The notes under the pieces were generated by a model. That model searched no databases. It saw only the letters and a program-made list of their open reading frames with translations, and had not been told where the DNA came from. DNA of 35,244 bases from Clostridiaceae bacterium (GTDB taxonomy: Bacteria > Bacillota > Clostridia > Saccharofermentanales > DTU023). Both the position numbers and the translations under genes were made by a program. The number at the start of each line of letters is the position of its first letter. The stretch's first letter is position 1. Location of the stretch: contig JAAYNE010000106.1 in the NCBI GenBank assembly GCA_012521015.1, positions 1 to 35,244 of the forward strand, in the 5' to 3' direction. Shown here one piece after another: positions 16,387 to 24,900 of this stretch.

Positions 16387-16422
16387 CTAAAATTAAAAAA
16401 CCTCCAAGCCGGCTTGGAGGTT
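16387..16422 (-). terminator. Riboswitch-associated intrinsic terminator
   Basis: A perfect 24-base palindrome (AACCTCCAAGCC/GGCTTGGAGGTT, 16399-16422) is followed on the minus strand by TTTTTT AATTTT. It sits between the TPP aptamer and the first structural gene, so it is the expression platform: TPP binding should favour this hairpin and stop transcription. Confidence 0.9.
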
Positions 16423-16439
16423 CGCAAAAAATTATATGA

Positions 16440-16529
16440 GTCCCTACGCCGGCATTATCCGAACAGGTTCTAAGGGTTTCTACGAGATTTATCGTAAGTC
16501 TCAGCCGAGTTCGCTCAGCTCCCCTGTTT
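16440..16529 (-). promoter_or_regulatory. TPP (THI-element) riboswitch aptamer
   Basis: The minus strand contains the conserved blocks in order: ACAGGGGAGC, CTGAGA, ACCCTTAGAACCTG, and CGGATAATGCCGGCGTAGGGA (shortened here). These are the core pyrimidine- and pyrophosphate-sensing helices of the THI box. It precedes the thiamine-binding protein and ThiXYZ-like transporter genes, implying repression when thiamine pyrophosphate is plentiful. Confidence 0.97.
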
Positions 16530-16541
16530 GTTTATGTTCTC

Positions 16542-16570
16542 ACTTTACAAGTAATTAAGCTAAATGTCAA
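16542..16570 (-). promoter_or_regulatory. Sigma-A promoter of the thiamine transport operon
   Basis: Minus strand: consensus -35 TTGACA, a 17-base spacer and -10 TAAAGT, starting transcription a few bases before the TPP aptamer. Position and spacing fit very well. Confidence 0.8.
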
Positions 16571-16655
16571 TTTAATAGTCTATTATGTAATCAGAACAAT
16601 TTTCATATAAGTCGGTAATAAAACAAAGCTTTAATCTTTCTTACATCTTAAACGA

Positions 16656-17684
16656 TCAACAAATGTGAAGATCTCTGGCGATCGACACAATATCACCGGT
16701 AACCGCTGTAGCAGTTTCAAGAGAACCGGCACCGTATCCGGTGAAAACCAACTCTTTTGCATATTTGCTCGTAATTAAGATTGTGTTAAGTACACCTTCC
16801 GTATGGTAAAGCGGATGATCCGGATTTAAAGCTTCCGGTTTCACACTATAAGTAAATTCTCCGTCAGCATTTTTTGTTGCACGAGCAACTAATTTATAGG
16901 CTTGACCATTTTGTTTAGCATTTTTAATATCTTCTGCTGTGATCTTCTCAATACCTTCTCGTTCAATACTTGAAGCAGCAGGATATTTTCCGGTAATTAA
17001 ATACCCCAAAATGCCCAATTTATGCATCGCATCGTATCCTTCCAGATCTGCCGAAGGATCAGCCTCTAAATAACCGTTTTGCTTAGCTTCATCCAAAGCC
17101 TCTTCAAGAGTTTTGCCATTTTTAACACCGGTCAAAATATAATTGGTTGATCCGTTGAGAATACCAACAACACTTTCAACTTGATCGCCGATCAAACCTT
17201 CATTTATACTGCGCAAAATCGGAATAGCTCCGGCTACAGCTGCTTCATAACGCAAATGAATATCCGTCTCATCGGCTTTGGCTTCCAAAGCTCCCTGCGC
17301 TGTAAATACAGCGTACTTATTAGCTGTAACTACGTGTTTGCCTTTCTCCATAGCTTGCATCATAAAATTCGTAGCAGGATTCAGACCGCCGATCAGCTCA
17401 ACCACAATATCAATTGATTCGTCATTTAAAATTTCATTATAATCCGTGACTCGCAATTCTGTCGGTAATCCCGGAGGATACTCATCCGGTAAAACAAGGA
17501 CTTTTGTTATTTGAATTTCCACATGGCGACCTGTCGCTTTGTAAAGTCTGCGTGTAATCAATTCTCGCTCATTATTTAATACTGTAAATACTCCGCTGCC
17601 AATTGTTCCAAAACCTAATAAACCGACTCTGATTACTTGTGGCAATTCCTGGATCTCTTGTTTGTTTAAATCTAGATTTTTCAT
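16656..17684 (-). CDS. hom: Homoserine dehydrogenase, short form without ACT domain
   Basis: 342 residues. It catalyses NAD(P)H reduction of aspartate semialdehyde to homoserine on the way to threonine and methionine. The Rossmann motif GFGTIGSG is at 24-31, the central VTANKYA and NGSTNYI segments are present, and the catalytic region LEADPSADLEGYDAMHKLGIL carries the conserved acid and Lys positions. Typical Bacillota enzymes are about 430 residues with a C-terminal ACT regulatory domain. This one stops after the catalytic core (ending ARDLHIC), so threonine feedback through ACT is not expected. It stands alone with no thrB or thrC next to it. GAGGG lies about ten bases before the ATG, and TATAAT (minus strand, 17753-17758) is a candidate -10. 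Confidence 0.92.
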   Translation of the reverse strand: MKNLDLNKQEIQELPQVIRVGLLGFGTIGSGVFTVLNNERELITRRLYKATGRHVEIQITKVLVLPDEYPPGLPTELRVTDYNEILNDESIDIVVELIGGLNPATNFMMQAMEKGKHVVTANKYAVFTAQGALEAKADETDIHLRYEAAVAGAIPILRSINEGLIGDQVESVVGILNGSTNYILTGVKNGKTLEEALDEAKQNGYLEADPSADLEGYDAMHKLGILGYLITGKYPAASSIEREGIEKITAEDIKNAKQNGQAYKLVARATKNADGEFTYSVKPEALNPDHPLYHTEGVLNTILITSKYAKELVFTGYGAGSLETATAVTGDIVSIARDLHIC

Positions 17685-17943
17685 ATCCTTAAACCCTCAC
17701 TTAACATCTATTACAAAATTAATATATTAATCAATATATAACTAATTTAATTATTATACACAAATTTGCAAGTTTTTTTAATTACAAATTTTATTTTATC
17801 AATAAATCTCGCTAATCCTTGAGTAGCTACTTTAAAGTTTATCTTGGATGTCATTTTAGTTTTTGCTTGCATAAATAAATAATTAATACAGATGTAACTG
17901 AGAAAACTCCAAATTAATCAACATTCTCTATGTTTTTTATACA
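17685..17943. other. AT-rich intergenic region upstream of hom
   Basis: No gene is visible. A minus-strand TATAAT at 17753-17758 is the only promoter-like element, and it lacks a good -35. I saw no T-box or other leader structure. Confidence 0.5.
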
Positions 17944-17975
17944 TAAAAAAGAGGAGCCGAAAGTTTGAACTCCTC
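17944..17975 (-). terminator. Rho-independent terminator after the surface-protein remnant
   Basis: Minus strand: GAGGAG...CTCCTC (6-bp GC-rich stem, 13-base loop) followed by TTTTTT. It lies 35 bases after the stop of the 71-residue fragment. Confidence 0.75.
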
Positions 17976-18009
17976 CTCAGTTTTAATTATCGTGTAAAGT
18001 AGATCTTAT

Positions 18010-18460
18010 CTAATCTGTCTCTTGAGGTATGCTTTTCTTGCGAGCTAGCAAGATTAATCCGCCTGCGGATAAGAGTATTAGAGTCGGCCATGAATAATAT
18101 CCACTACTCTCCTCGGTTTTCGATGTAACTTCGCTCAATTTAGTTGCTTGAACCTCTTCCTGATCAACTTGTACTTTGATTTCAAGCGTACCGTGGGCAG
18201 AATCTGATGCAGAAACAATTTCCATCGGGTACTTACCAACAAAAAGGGTCTCCAGGAATGAGGGTTTGAAGGTATCAGACGATCTGCGATGTACCTATTT
18301 TATTGCCGGCTTCATCCTGATACGTAATAGTATGGTTTTTTGCTGTCGCTTAAATCTCGTGGAAAAAGTAACCCGAGACTTGTTCGACACCGGATTATTT
18401 TGTACGACAATCTGCTGTTTCTTAAGCCTGTTTGTTTTTTAGAAAATTTCAAGACTTGAG
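18010..18460 (-). pseudogene. Frameshifted C-terminal remnant of a membrane-anchored surface protein
   Basis: The last 71 codons (18225 to 18010) are intact: a hydrophilic stretch, then SWPTLILLSAGGLILLARKK and an acidic end. This looks like the C-terminal membrane anchor of a cell-surface protein, but without an LPxTG motif. Reading upstream, the same frame continues as SDTFKPSFLETLFVGKYPMEIVSASD. Before that, protein-like sequence resumes in another frame as TITYQDEAGNKIGTSQIV, which hits a stop near 18275. A further frame carries QQIVVQNNPVSNKS. At least one frameshift (about 18275) and probably a second (about 18350) therefore separate pieces of one former protein. No start or Shine-Dalgarno is present, and the 5' bulk of the gene is gone. 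Confidence 0.6.
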
Positions 18461-18503
18461 GCGGAGAAATAGCCACATATAATTGATAATAAAAAAAGTA
18501 CGA

Positions 18504-19091
18504 TCAGCGCAATGGATATTTTTTCAATTCTTTTCGTAACTGTTTGTAGTTAGGCAAATACGATTCAACTATTGACCAAAACGTAGAAGAATGATTCATC
18601 TCATAAAGATGGGCCAGTTCATGAACCATCACATATTCAAAAAGTTCTTGGGGTATAAAACCACAATTTAGGTTCAGCGAGATATTCCCTTTAGAACTAC
18701 ATGAACCCCAACGAGTTTTTTGATGACGAATAGTAATTCGCTTTGGATGTAATCCTTTATAGGTTGCAAGAAATACTTGTACACGTTTCAAAGTTTCTTT
18801 TTTCCCAAAAGAAATCTCCTCATCGTTTAATGGAACCGCTGGTACAATATCCTTCATTCTATTCAGATGTTTTAAAATCCAATTTGATTTACTACGTACA
18901 AAATCTAAGATATATCTTTTCGAGCACTTTTGGGGTGCTCGAATCTTGATCCGGTTTATTGCAATAACTTGTAGTGAAAGAGTTTTTCTATAAGAAAAAA
19001 TGAGCTCGCATTCTAACTCTATAGTTTTTCGTGATTCATTTTCTAAATTGATCTTGATTAAATCTGATTTAAATCTCATTGATTTGTTCAT
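18504..19091 (-). CDS. YgjP-type (DUF45) zinc metalloprotease-like protein
   Basis: 195 residues of the YgjP/M48-like family once called DUF45. The zinc motif HELAH with a downstream histidine (MNHSSTFW) is in place, as are the family-typical TRWGSCSSKGNISLNLNC and YVMVHELAHL. The N-terminal half is a beta-rich domain. Proteins of this family are presumed cytoplasmic metallopeptidases; their substrates are not settled. It follows the PyrE-like gene by 31 bases on the same strand and may ride on the pyr transcript. Its own Shine-Dalgarno is weak, which supports readthrough-dependent or low expression. Confidence 0.85.
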   Translation of the reverse strand: MNKSMRFKSDLIKINLENESRKTIELECELIFSYRKTLSLQVIAINRIKIRAPQKCSKRYILDFVRSKSNWILKHLNRMKDIVPAVPLNDEEISFGKKETLKRVQVFLATYKGLHPKRITIRHQKTRWGSCSSKGNISLNLNCGFIPQELFEYVMVHELAHLYEMNHSSTFWSIVESYLPNYKQLRKELKKYPLR

Positions 19092-19122
19092 ATTAACTTG
19101 TTTAATTTTCGATTTATAAAAG

Positions 19123-20034
19123 CTAAAGTTTCATATTTCTGAGACGTTCAACTCGTTCTGCGGTTTTCGGATCAAGTTTAGCTTGTTGATCTAAATACTG
19201 CGGGTTATTTTCTAAGAAATTGCGGACAAATTGATGCGGATCAGCGTAATAGTCAAGTAAAAGTTTCTCTTGGGCATTGTTGATTAAGTTTTTATCCAGT
19301 GCATCAGCAAATAATGCGGGAGAGATCTGAACCAGTGTTGTAGCTTTGATTCCTTGTTGAGCAAGAATTTCAATGCCGCCTTGGCAACGATCAACAATTG
19401 CCAGAGTATCTGTGATTTTGCCGCCACTTGCTGCGACACTACTTATCCAATTTCTGGTATAGCTTGAGGCTTCAGTGATTAAATCTGCAATATGTAAAGC
19501 TCGACCTAATGTTAGGTCTGAGTTAACCATGTCCGGAGTGTGTTTCGAGTCAATATCACATTCTGTGATATTCTGATTTTGCAGGTTGTCCACACGTACC
19601 GCTTTTTGAGTAACGTCGGACGAATACCAGGCTTGATTATCCTTAAATAAAGTCAGATGCGGTTTGTTCAGTTGTCTGGCAATTTCAATTGAGAAAAAAT
19701 AATCCCTGCGTTCTCCGCCTGAGATAAAATCGCAAGTAATATCTTTAACTGCCGCGACTGCGGTATCAATTACCGAGCGATAAATATCCGATTTTTCATA
19801 TTGCGCTTTGCAAACTGTTGCCAGCTCTTTACACAAATATTCTCGATTTTCTTTTTCTGCCATTTTTTCGATAAATTGCAACAACATTTTGGCTTCAGTT
19901 TCCGAGCCAAAGAGAAAATGTGTGTTGACATAATAAGGTCCGAAAAGACCTGATGTATACCAGAACGGCTGATTTTCAGGACACACTTTTAAAGCTCCTG
20001 TCGCAAATAAAGCATCGGTAATAATAGATGTCAT
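19123..20034 (-). CDS. Divergent orotate phosphoribosyltransferase-like protein
   Basis: 303 residues, last gene of the pyr operon, where pyrE is expected. The opening ITDALFATGALKVCPENQPFWYTSGLFGPYYVN recalls OPRTase N-termini. The block FISGGERRDYFFSIEIARQLNKPHLTLFKD matches the substrate-binding loop region. The PRPP loop, normally an acidic pair followed by TTG, is only loosely kept as HIADLITEASS. The protein is about 90 residues longer than usual PyrE. Either it is a remodelled OPRTase or a related regulator. No other pyrE is in the window, so the enzymatic role is inferred from position. I use the ATG at 20034, with AAGGAG eight bases before it; an in-frame TTG lies two codons earlier. 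Confidence 0.65.
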   Translation of the reverse strand: MTSIITDALFATGALKVCPENQPFWYTSGLFGPYYVNTHFLFGSETEAKMLLQFIEKMAEKENREYLCKELATVCKAQYEKSDIYRSVIDTAVAAVKDITCDFISGGERRDYFFSIEIARQLNKPHLTLFKDNQAWYSSDVTQKAVRVDNLQNQNITECDIDSKHTPDMVNSDLTLGRALHIADLITEASSYTRNWISSVAASGGKITDTLAIVDRCQGGIEILAQQGIKATTLVQISPALFADALDKNLINNAQEKLLLDYYADPHQFVRNFLENNPQYLDQQAKLDPKTAERVERLRNMKL

Positions 20035-20060
20035 TTTCAATTCTCCTTTTGTCAGATCAG

Positions 20061-20164
20061 GTCCAAAGTTCTGTAGTAACGTTTAAGTCCATGGTTCGGT
20101 ATTAACACTTGAGTCCATAGTTCTAAAGTAACTGTCAGGTCCAAAGTTCCAATGTTCCGGTCAA
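20061..20164. repeat. 26-bp tandem repeat, four copies, across the pyrD stop codon
   Basis: Units start at 20061, 20087, 20113 and 20139, each beginning GTCCA(A/T)(A/G)GTTC on the plus strand and diverging in the second half. The copies at 20113 and 20139 encode the last residues of PyrD (ending LELWT) and its stop; the others lie in the gap before the PyrE-like gene. The period is not a multiple of three. Confidence 0.85.
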
Positions 20165-21049
20165 TTCTGAGATTCTGTCAACCTTCAGCTTGCGACATAA
20201 CTCAGGTAATTCAGCCATAATTTTCCAGGGCAATGAGGGATTAACTAATAATCCCGTGCCGATTTGTACAGCAGAAGCACCGGCAATCATAAAAGCCGCC
20301 ACATCTTCAGCAGAGCTGATTCCGCCCAATCCCACGATCGGAATAGAAACGGAATTGTAAACTTCAGAAATCATGCGTAGTGCCACCGGTTTTATCGCCG
20401 GTCCGGAATAACCGCCGGTATTATTGCGCAAAATCGGTTTTCTGGTTTCAATGTCAATTACCATGCCTAATAAAGTATTGATTAAACTTACGGCTGTGGC
20501 TCCGCCTTGTTCGGCAGCTTTTGCCATATCGGAAATTGAGGTAACGTTCGGTGTTAGTTTTACCCAAATCGGATGCGGACTGCGTTTTACACATTCCGCA
20601 GTGAGCGATTCTATAATTTGGGGATCGGAACCGAATGTAATGCAGCCTTCTTTTACATTGGGACAGGAAAAATTCAGTTCAATCGCAGCGATATCTTCTT
20701 GTGCCAATCGCTCAGTGATATAAATATAATCTTCTGCAGTATCACCGGCAATATTTGCAATAATGGTTGCATTTTCTGAACGCATAAAAGGCAGTTCTTT
20801 TTGCAGAACAACTTCCAGACCGGGATTCTGCAGTCCAACGGCATTTAACATTCCGCAATCACACTCTGCGACCCGTGGTGCCGGATTACCTTTGCGCGGC
20901 AGACGCGTAAATCCTTTGGTTGAAATGGCACCAAAAGCAGATATATCGAAAAATTCAGCCATTTCCTGACCGAAACCGAACGTACCGGATGCAGCAATTA
21001 AAGGATTTTTCAAAGTTAAATCCGCGACTTTTACACTTAAATCTGCCAT
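20135..21049 (-). CDS. pyrD: Dihydroorotate dehydrogenase, class 1B catalytic subunit
   Basis: 304 residues. It oxidises dihydroorotate to orotate with FMN. Visible class 1 features are NPLIAASGTFGFGQE, the NLSCPN-type ELNFSCPNVKEG with the catalytic cysteine nearby, WVKLTPN, and the FMN-phosphate loop GLGGISSAEDVAAFMIAGASAVQIGT. Pairing with PyrK identifies class 1B, which passes electrons to NAD+. The ATG at 21049 has GGAGG seven bases upstream and overlaps the end of pyrK by 13 bases. The upstream in-frame ATG at 21091 has no such site. The gene's 3' end lies within a four-copy 26-bp tandem repeat. Confidence 0.96.
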   Translation of the reverse strand: MADLSVKVADLTLKNPLIAASGTFGFGQEMAEFFDISAFGAISTKGFTRLPRKGNPAPRVAECDCGMLNAVGLQNPGLEVVLQKELPFMRSENATIIANIAGDTAEDYIYITERLAQEDIAAIELNFSCPNVKEGCITFGSDPQIIESLTAECVKRSPHPIWVKLTPNVTSISDMAKAAEQGGATAVSLINTLLGMVIDIETRKPILRNNTGGYSGPAIKPVALRMISEVYNSVSIPIVGLGGISSAEDVAAFMIAGASAVQIGTGLLVNPSLPWKIMAELPELCRKLKVDRISELTGTLELWT

Positions 21050-21948
21050 TGAATTACCTCCGCCGGAAATACCGGACCCTCTGCACAACAACGATCATAG
21101 TCAAATTCAAGTTCATGTTTAACTGCTGCTGTATCTATTTCACTTTTAATCTCTCCGACATCCGATTCACGTTTAATTGCTACAGCACAGGTTCGGCAAA
21201 TTCCGATCCCGCACGCCATCCTCTCTTCCAGAGAAACCTGACATTGCAAGCCGACTTGTTTTGCCCACATTGCAGCTTTTTGCATCATCGGACGTGGTCC
21301 GCAACAGAGTAAGGCTATTTTCGATTTTTCAAAAGAATGTCCCACAAGATTTTTATCAGTATCAGGCTTTGAATTATTAAAATCATTACTATTTTTATTG
21401 CTGAAATCCGACCAAAGCTTTTCTAAAGCATTTTGAGCAAATCCTTTGATGCCACTCAAACCGTCTTCTGTAGCAAGACAAAAACCATCGGCCAATCTGT
21501 TCATTTCTTCTACCAATAAAACATCATCACTTGAACGAAAACCGGTTGCAATATGGGTTTTAATGCCTCGTTTCTTTGCAACTTCCAGCAAAAAAAGCAA
21601 AGGATAAATACCTGTCCCACCACCGATAATAAATAATGTTTCTAAGCCGTCAAGTTCAAAACCATGCCCTAAAGGACCCAGCGCCGAAAAAGTTTCACCG
21701 ATTTCCGCATCGAAAAATGCAGCTGTTCCGGCTGCCTTTTTCTTAATACCTAAAGAAAAAGTTCCGGCCGGCCGGTCGACTTGAGCAATCCCGAAAGGTC
21801 TGCGCAAAAAAGCCGGCCCTTTAATTGCCACAAATTGACCGGGTTGAGCCGTATCGGAAATAATTCGTGACTGAAAAGTCAGTAAAATATTATCTTGATT
21901 GAGAAGTGTTTTCTTAATCAGAGTACAATCGTGCTCTATTTTTCTCAC
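21037..21948 (-). CDS. pyrK: Dihydroorotate dehydrogenase electron-transfer subunit
   Basis: 303 residues. This FAD and [2Fe-2S] protein moves electrons from PyrD to NAD+. The flavin-binding RPFGIAQVD, the nucleotide-binding FIIGGGTGIYPLLFL and CCGPRPMM, and the cluster ligands CGIGICRTC plus a later Cys in DRCCAEGPVF are present. Two extra segments are unusual: an Asn/Ser-rich insertion (about residues 185-205) and about 20 hydrophilic residues between the third and fourth cluster cysteines, so the protein is some 40-50 residues longer than usual. Start is a GTG at 21948 with AGGAG nine bases upstream. Confidence 0.95.
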   Translation of the reverse strand: MRKIEHDCTLIKKTLLNQDNILLTFQSRIISDTAQPGQFVAIKGPAFLRRPFGIAQVDRPAGTFSLGIKKKAAGTAAFFDAEIGETFSALGPLGHGFELDGLETLFIIGGGTGIYPLLFLLEVAKKRGIKTHIATGFRSSDDVLLVEEMNRLADGFCLATEDGLSGIKGFAQNALEKLWSDFSNKNSNDFNNSKPDTDKNLVGHSFEKSKIALLCCGPRPMMQKAAMWAKQVGLQCQVSLEERMACGIGICRTCAVAIKRESDVGEIKSEIDTAAVKHELEFDYDRCCAEGPVFPAEVIQWQI

Positions 21949-21971
21949 TTGCTTATGCTCCTAAAATATTT

Positions 21972-24900
21972 TTAAAGCTCAATTTCTATATTATCAGATC
22001 TCTTGCGTATCGTTTTGATTTCATCCATTGTCATCTCGTTGATCGGCTTATTGAAGTGTCTGGTTTGTCTCACAATTTCGGCAAATTCGGCAATCGTATA
22101 AGTTGTTAAATCATTTACATCCAAATCTTTTTCTAAACATTCAGTTACGGCAACCAAAGTATCTAATGATGTTAAAGTCGCAATGCCGTGTTCGATACAG
22201 AGACGACGTAAAGTAAAGCTCAGACCTTGAGTTTCACCCGATCTTACAGTATTGATAAATAATTTTACCTTACCGCTACGAATAAACGATTTAACATCAC
22301 GACCATTCGTGTCGGAATATTTTACTACACTAGTGGGAAGTCCATGCCAATTCAGATAATTCGCCGTCCCACCCGTTGCATAAAAGTCAAAACCCAGAGT
22401 ATAAAGTCGTTCTGCTAAAGGCAGAAGTTCTGCCCGATCAGCATCATTAACCCATATTAAAATTGCACTGCCCTTAACGGGAAATTTAAAGCCTGAAGCC
22501 AGAATCGCTTTATACATCGCATCGGCATAATACTCCGATAAACCCAGAACTTCACCTGTGCTTTTCATTTCAGGTCCTAATACAGTATCCACATTATGTA
22601 GTTTTTCAAAAGAAAATACCGGCGCTTTAATCGCATAAACACCGGGATAATTAGCATAAAGACCGGTTGGCAAACCCAATTCTTCAAAACTATCATCAAC
22701 CATTAAGCGGGTTGCAAGATCAACTATCGGCAGACCTGTCACCTTACTGATATAAGGTACGGTACGACTTGAGCGCGGATTAACTTCTAAAACATAAACT
22801 TCATAGTTATACAAAATAAATTGGATATTGATCAGACCGATCACATTTAACTCTTTTGCTAAACGTTCGGTATAAGTAACAATTTTTTCTTTAACTTTAT
22901 TTGAAATATATGCCGGAAAAATCGAAATTGAATCGCCTGAATGGACACCTGCTTTTTCCAAATGCTCCATTATACCGGGAATCAAAACGTTGTTTCCATC
23001 ACTTAATGCGTCAACTTCCAGTTCAGTCCCTTTGAGATACTTATCAATCAAAATCGGATGTTCCTGAGTCTGAAGATTAATGATTGCCATATATTCCTCA
23101 ATCGCCTGGGCATCGTTACAAATCATCATGCCCTGGCCTCCTAAAACATAAGATGGTCTGAGCAGAACCGGATAACCCAACTCAGAAGCAGCTAGCAAAG
23201 CCTCTTCTGTTGTAAAAACAGATGCTGCTTGTGGTCTCGGAATTTGACAAACTTCGAGAACTTGATCAAATCGCGCACGATCTTCAGCTCGATCCACGTC
23301 GTCAGCCGATGTTCCGAGAATTGTATAACCTAAATTGCTAACATCTTCAATCAGTTTTATGGCTGTTTGTCCACCGAATTGACAAATAACACCGTCCGGA
23401 TTTTCTTTTGCTAAAACTCTGGCTACATCATCTATCATCAGGGGTTCAAAATATAAACGATCTGAAGTATCGAAATCGGTTGAAACTGTTTCCGGATTAT
23501 TGTTGATAATAATCGATTCATAACCGCAAGCTTTTAAGGCTTGCACACAATGAACCGAACAATAATCAAATTCAATGCCTTGTCCAATCCGAATCGGGCC
23601 TGATCCCAGAACTACAATTCTTTTCTTCTTTTCAGTTGCGGCTATTGCAGAATTTTCTGATTTTTCATCATTTTCTAAAACTCCGTTAAATTCAGAATTA
23701 ATTTCAGCAGAAGATTTTATTTTAACATTTGAATCTGACTGATCGGATTCGTCTGATAATTCCAAACAACCATAATAGTATGGACTCTCGGCTTTTGATT
23801 CACCGGCACCTGTATCAATTGTTTTATAAACTGTTCTAATACCGATTTCTTGCCAAATTTTTTGAACATATGAATATTCAATACCCAGCAAATTACTTAA
23901 AGCTGTCTCGGAAAAACTCCATTTTGCAGCTTGAATCATTAATTGCTTTAATTCCGGGATTTCTTGCAACTCACTGAATGATAATCTTTGTAGATGCTTA
24001 TCTACTTTTAACTTAGTCAAGGCAGATTCCAGATCTACAATATTTTTTATCACATTGAGAAAATAAGGACTGATTTGAGTAAGTTCATAAAGTTCATCCA
24101 ATGATTTGCCACGCCGAATAACTTCTGCAAGATAAAACAGGCGGCGATCATCAACTTGTAAAATCACTTCCATTAAGTCATTATTTGAAAGTTCCTGCAT
24201 TGACGGTTTTGTCAATGTGACATAACCTTGTTCCAATGAGCGTATTGCTTTGAGCAAAGATCCCTCCGTCGTACTCGCAATAGACATAATCTCGCCGGTC
24301 GCTTTCATTTGTGTACCTAAATTACGCTTGGCATGAACAAATTTATCAAACGGCCATTTCGGAATTTTGGTAACTACATAATCAATAACAGGTTCGGTTG
24401 CTGCCCAGGCTTTGCCGGTAAATTCGTTGCGTATTTCATGCAGGGTATATCCTAAGGCGATTTTTGTTGCAACCTTGGCAATCGGATAACCGGTTGCTTT
24501 TGAAGCTAAAGCAGATGAGCGGGAAAGTCTCGGGTTAACTTCAATTACCGCATACTCTCCATTCGTAGGATGTAGAGCAAATTGAACATTACAACCACCT
24601 TCGATTTCCAATTCTTCAACAATTCGCAGAGCTGCACTGCGCAACATATCATATTCCTGAGAATTCAAAGTCAAAGCCGGTGCCATAACTATTGAATCAC
24701 CGGTATGAACTCCAACCGGATCAAAGTTTTCCATAGAACATACAGTTATTGCATATCCGTCGGCATCACGTACAACTTCAAATTCAATTTCTTTCCAACC
24801 GGCAATTGCTTTTTCAATTAACACCTGATGAACACGCGACACTTCCAGACCGGTCGCCGCAATCTCACACAACTCTTCAAGGTTAGCTACAATACCGCCT

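Noticed and set aside
20061-20164. Possible CRISPR array
   Set aside because: The 26-bp units are contiguous with no unique spacers, and no cas genes are in the window; it is a simple tandem repeat.
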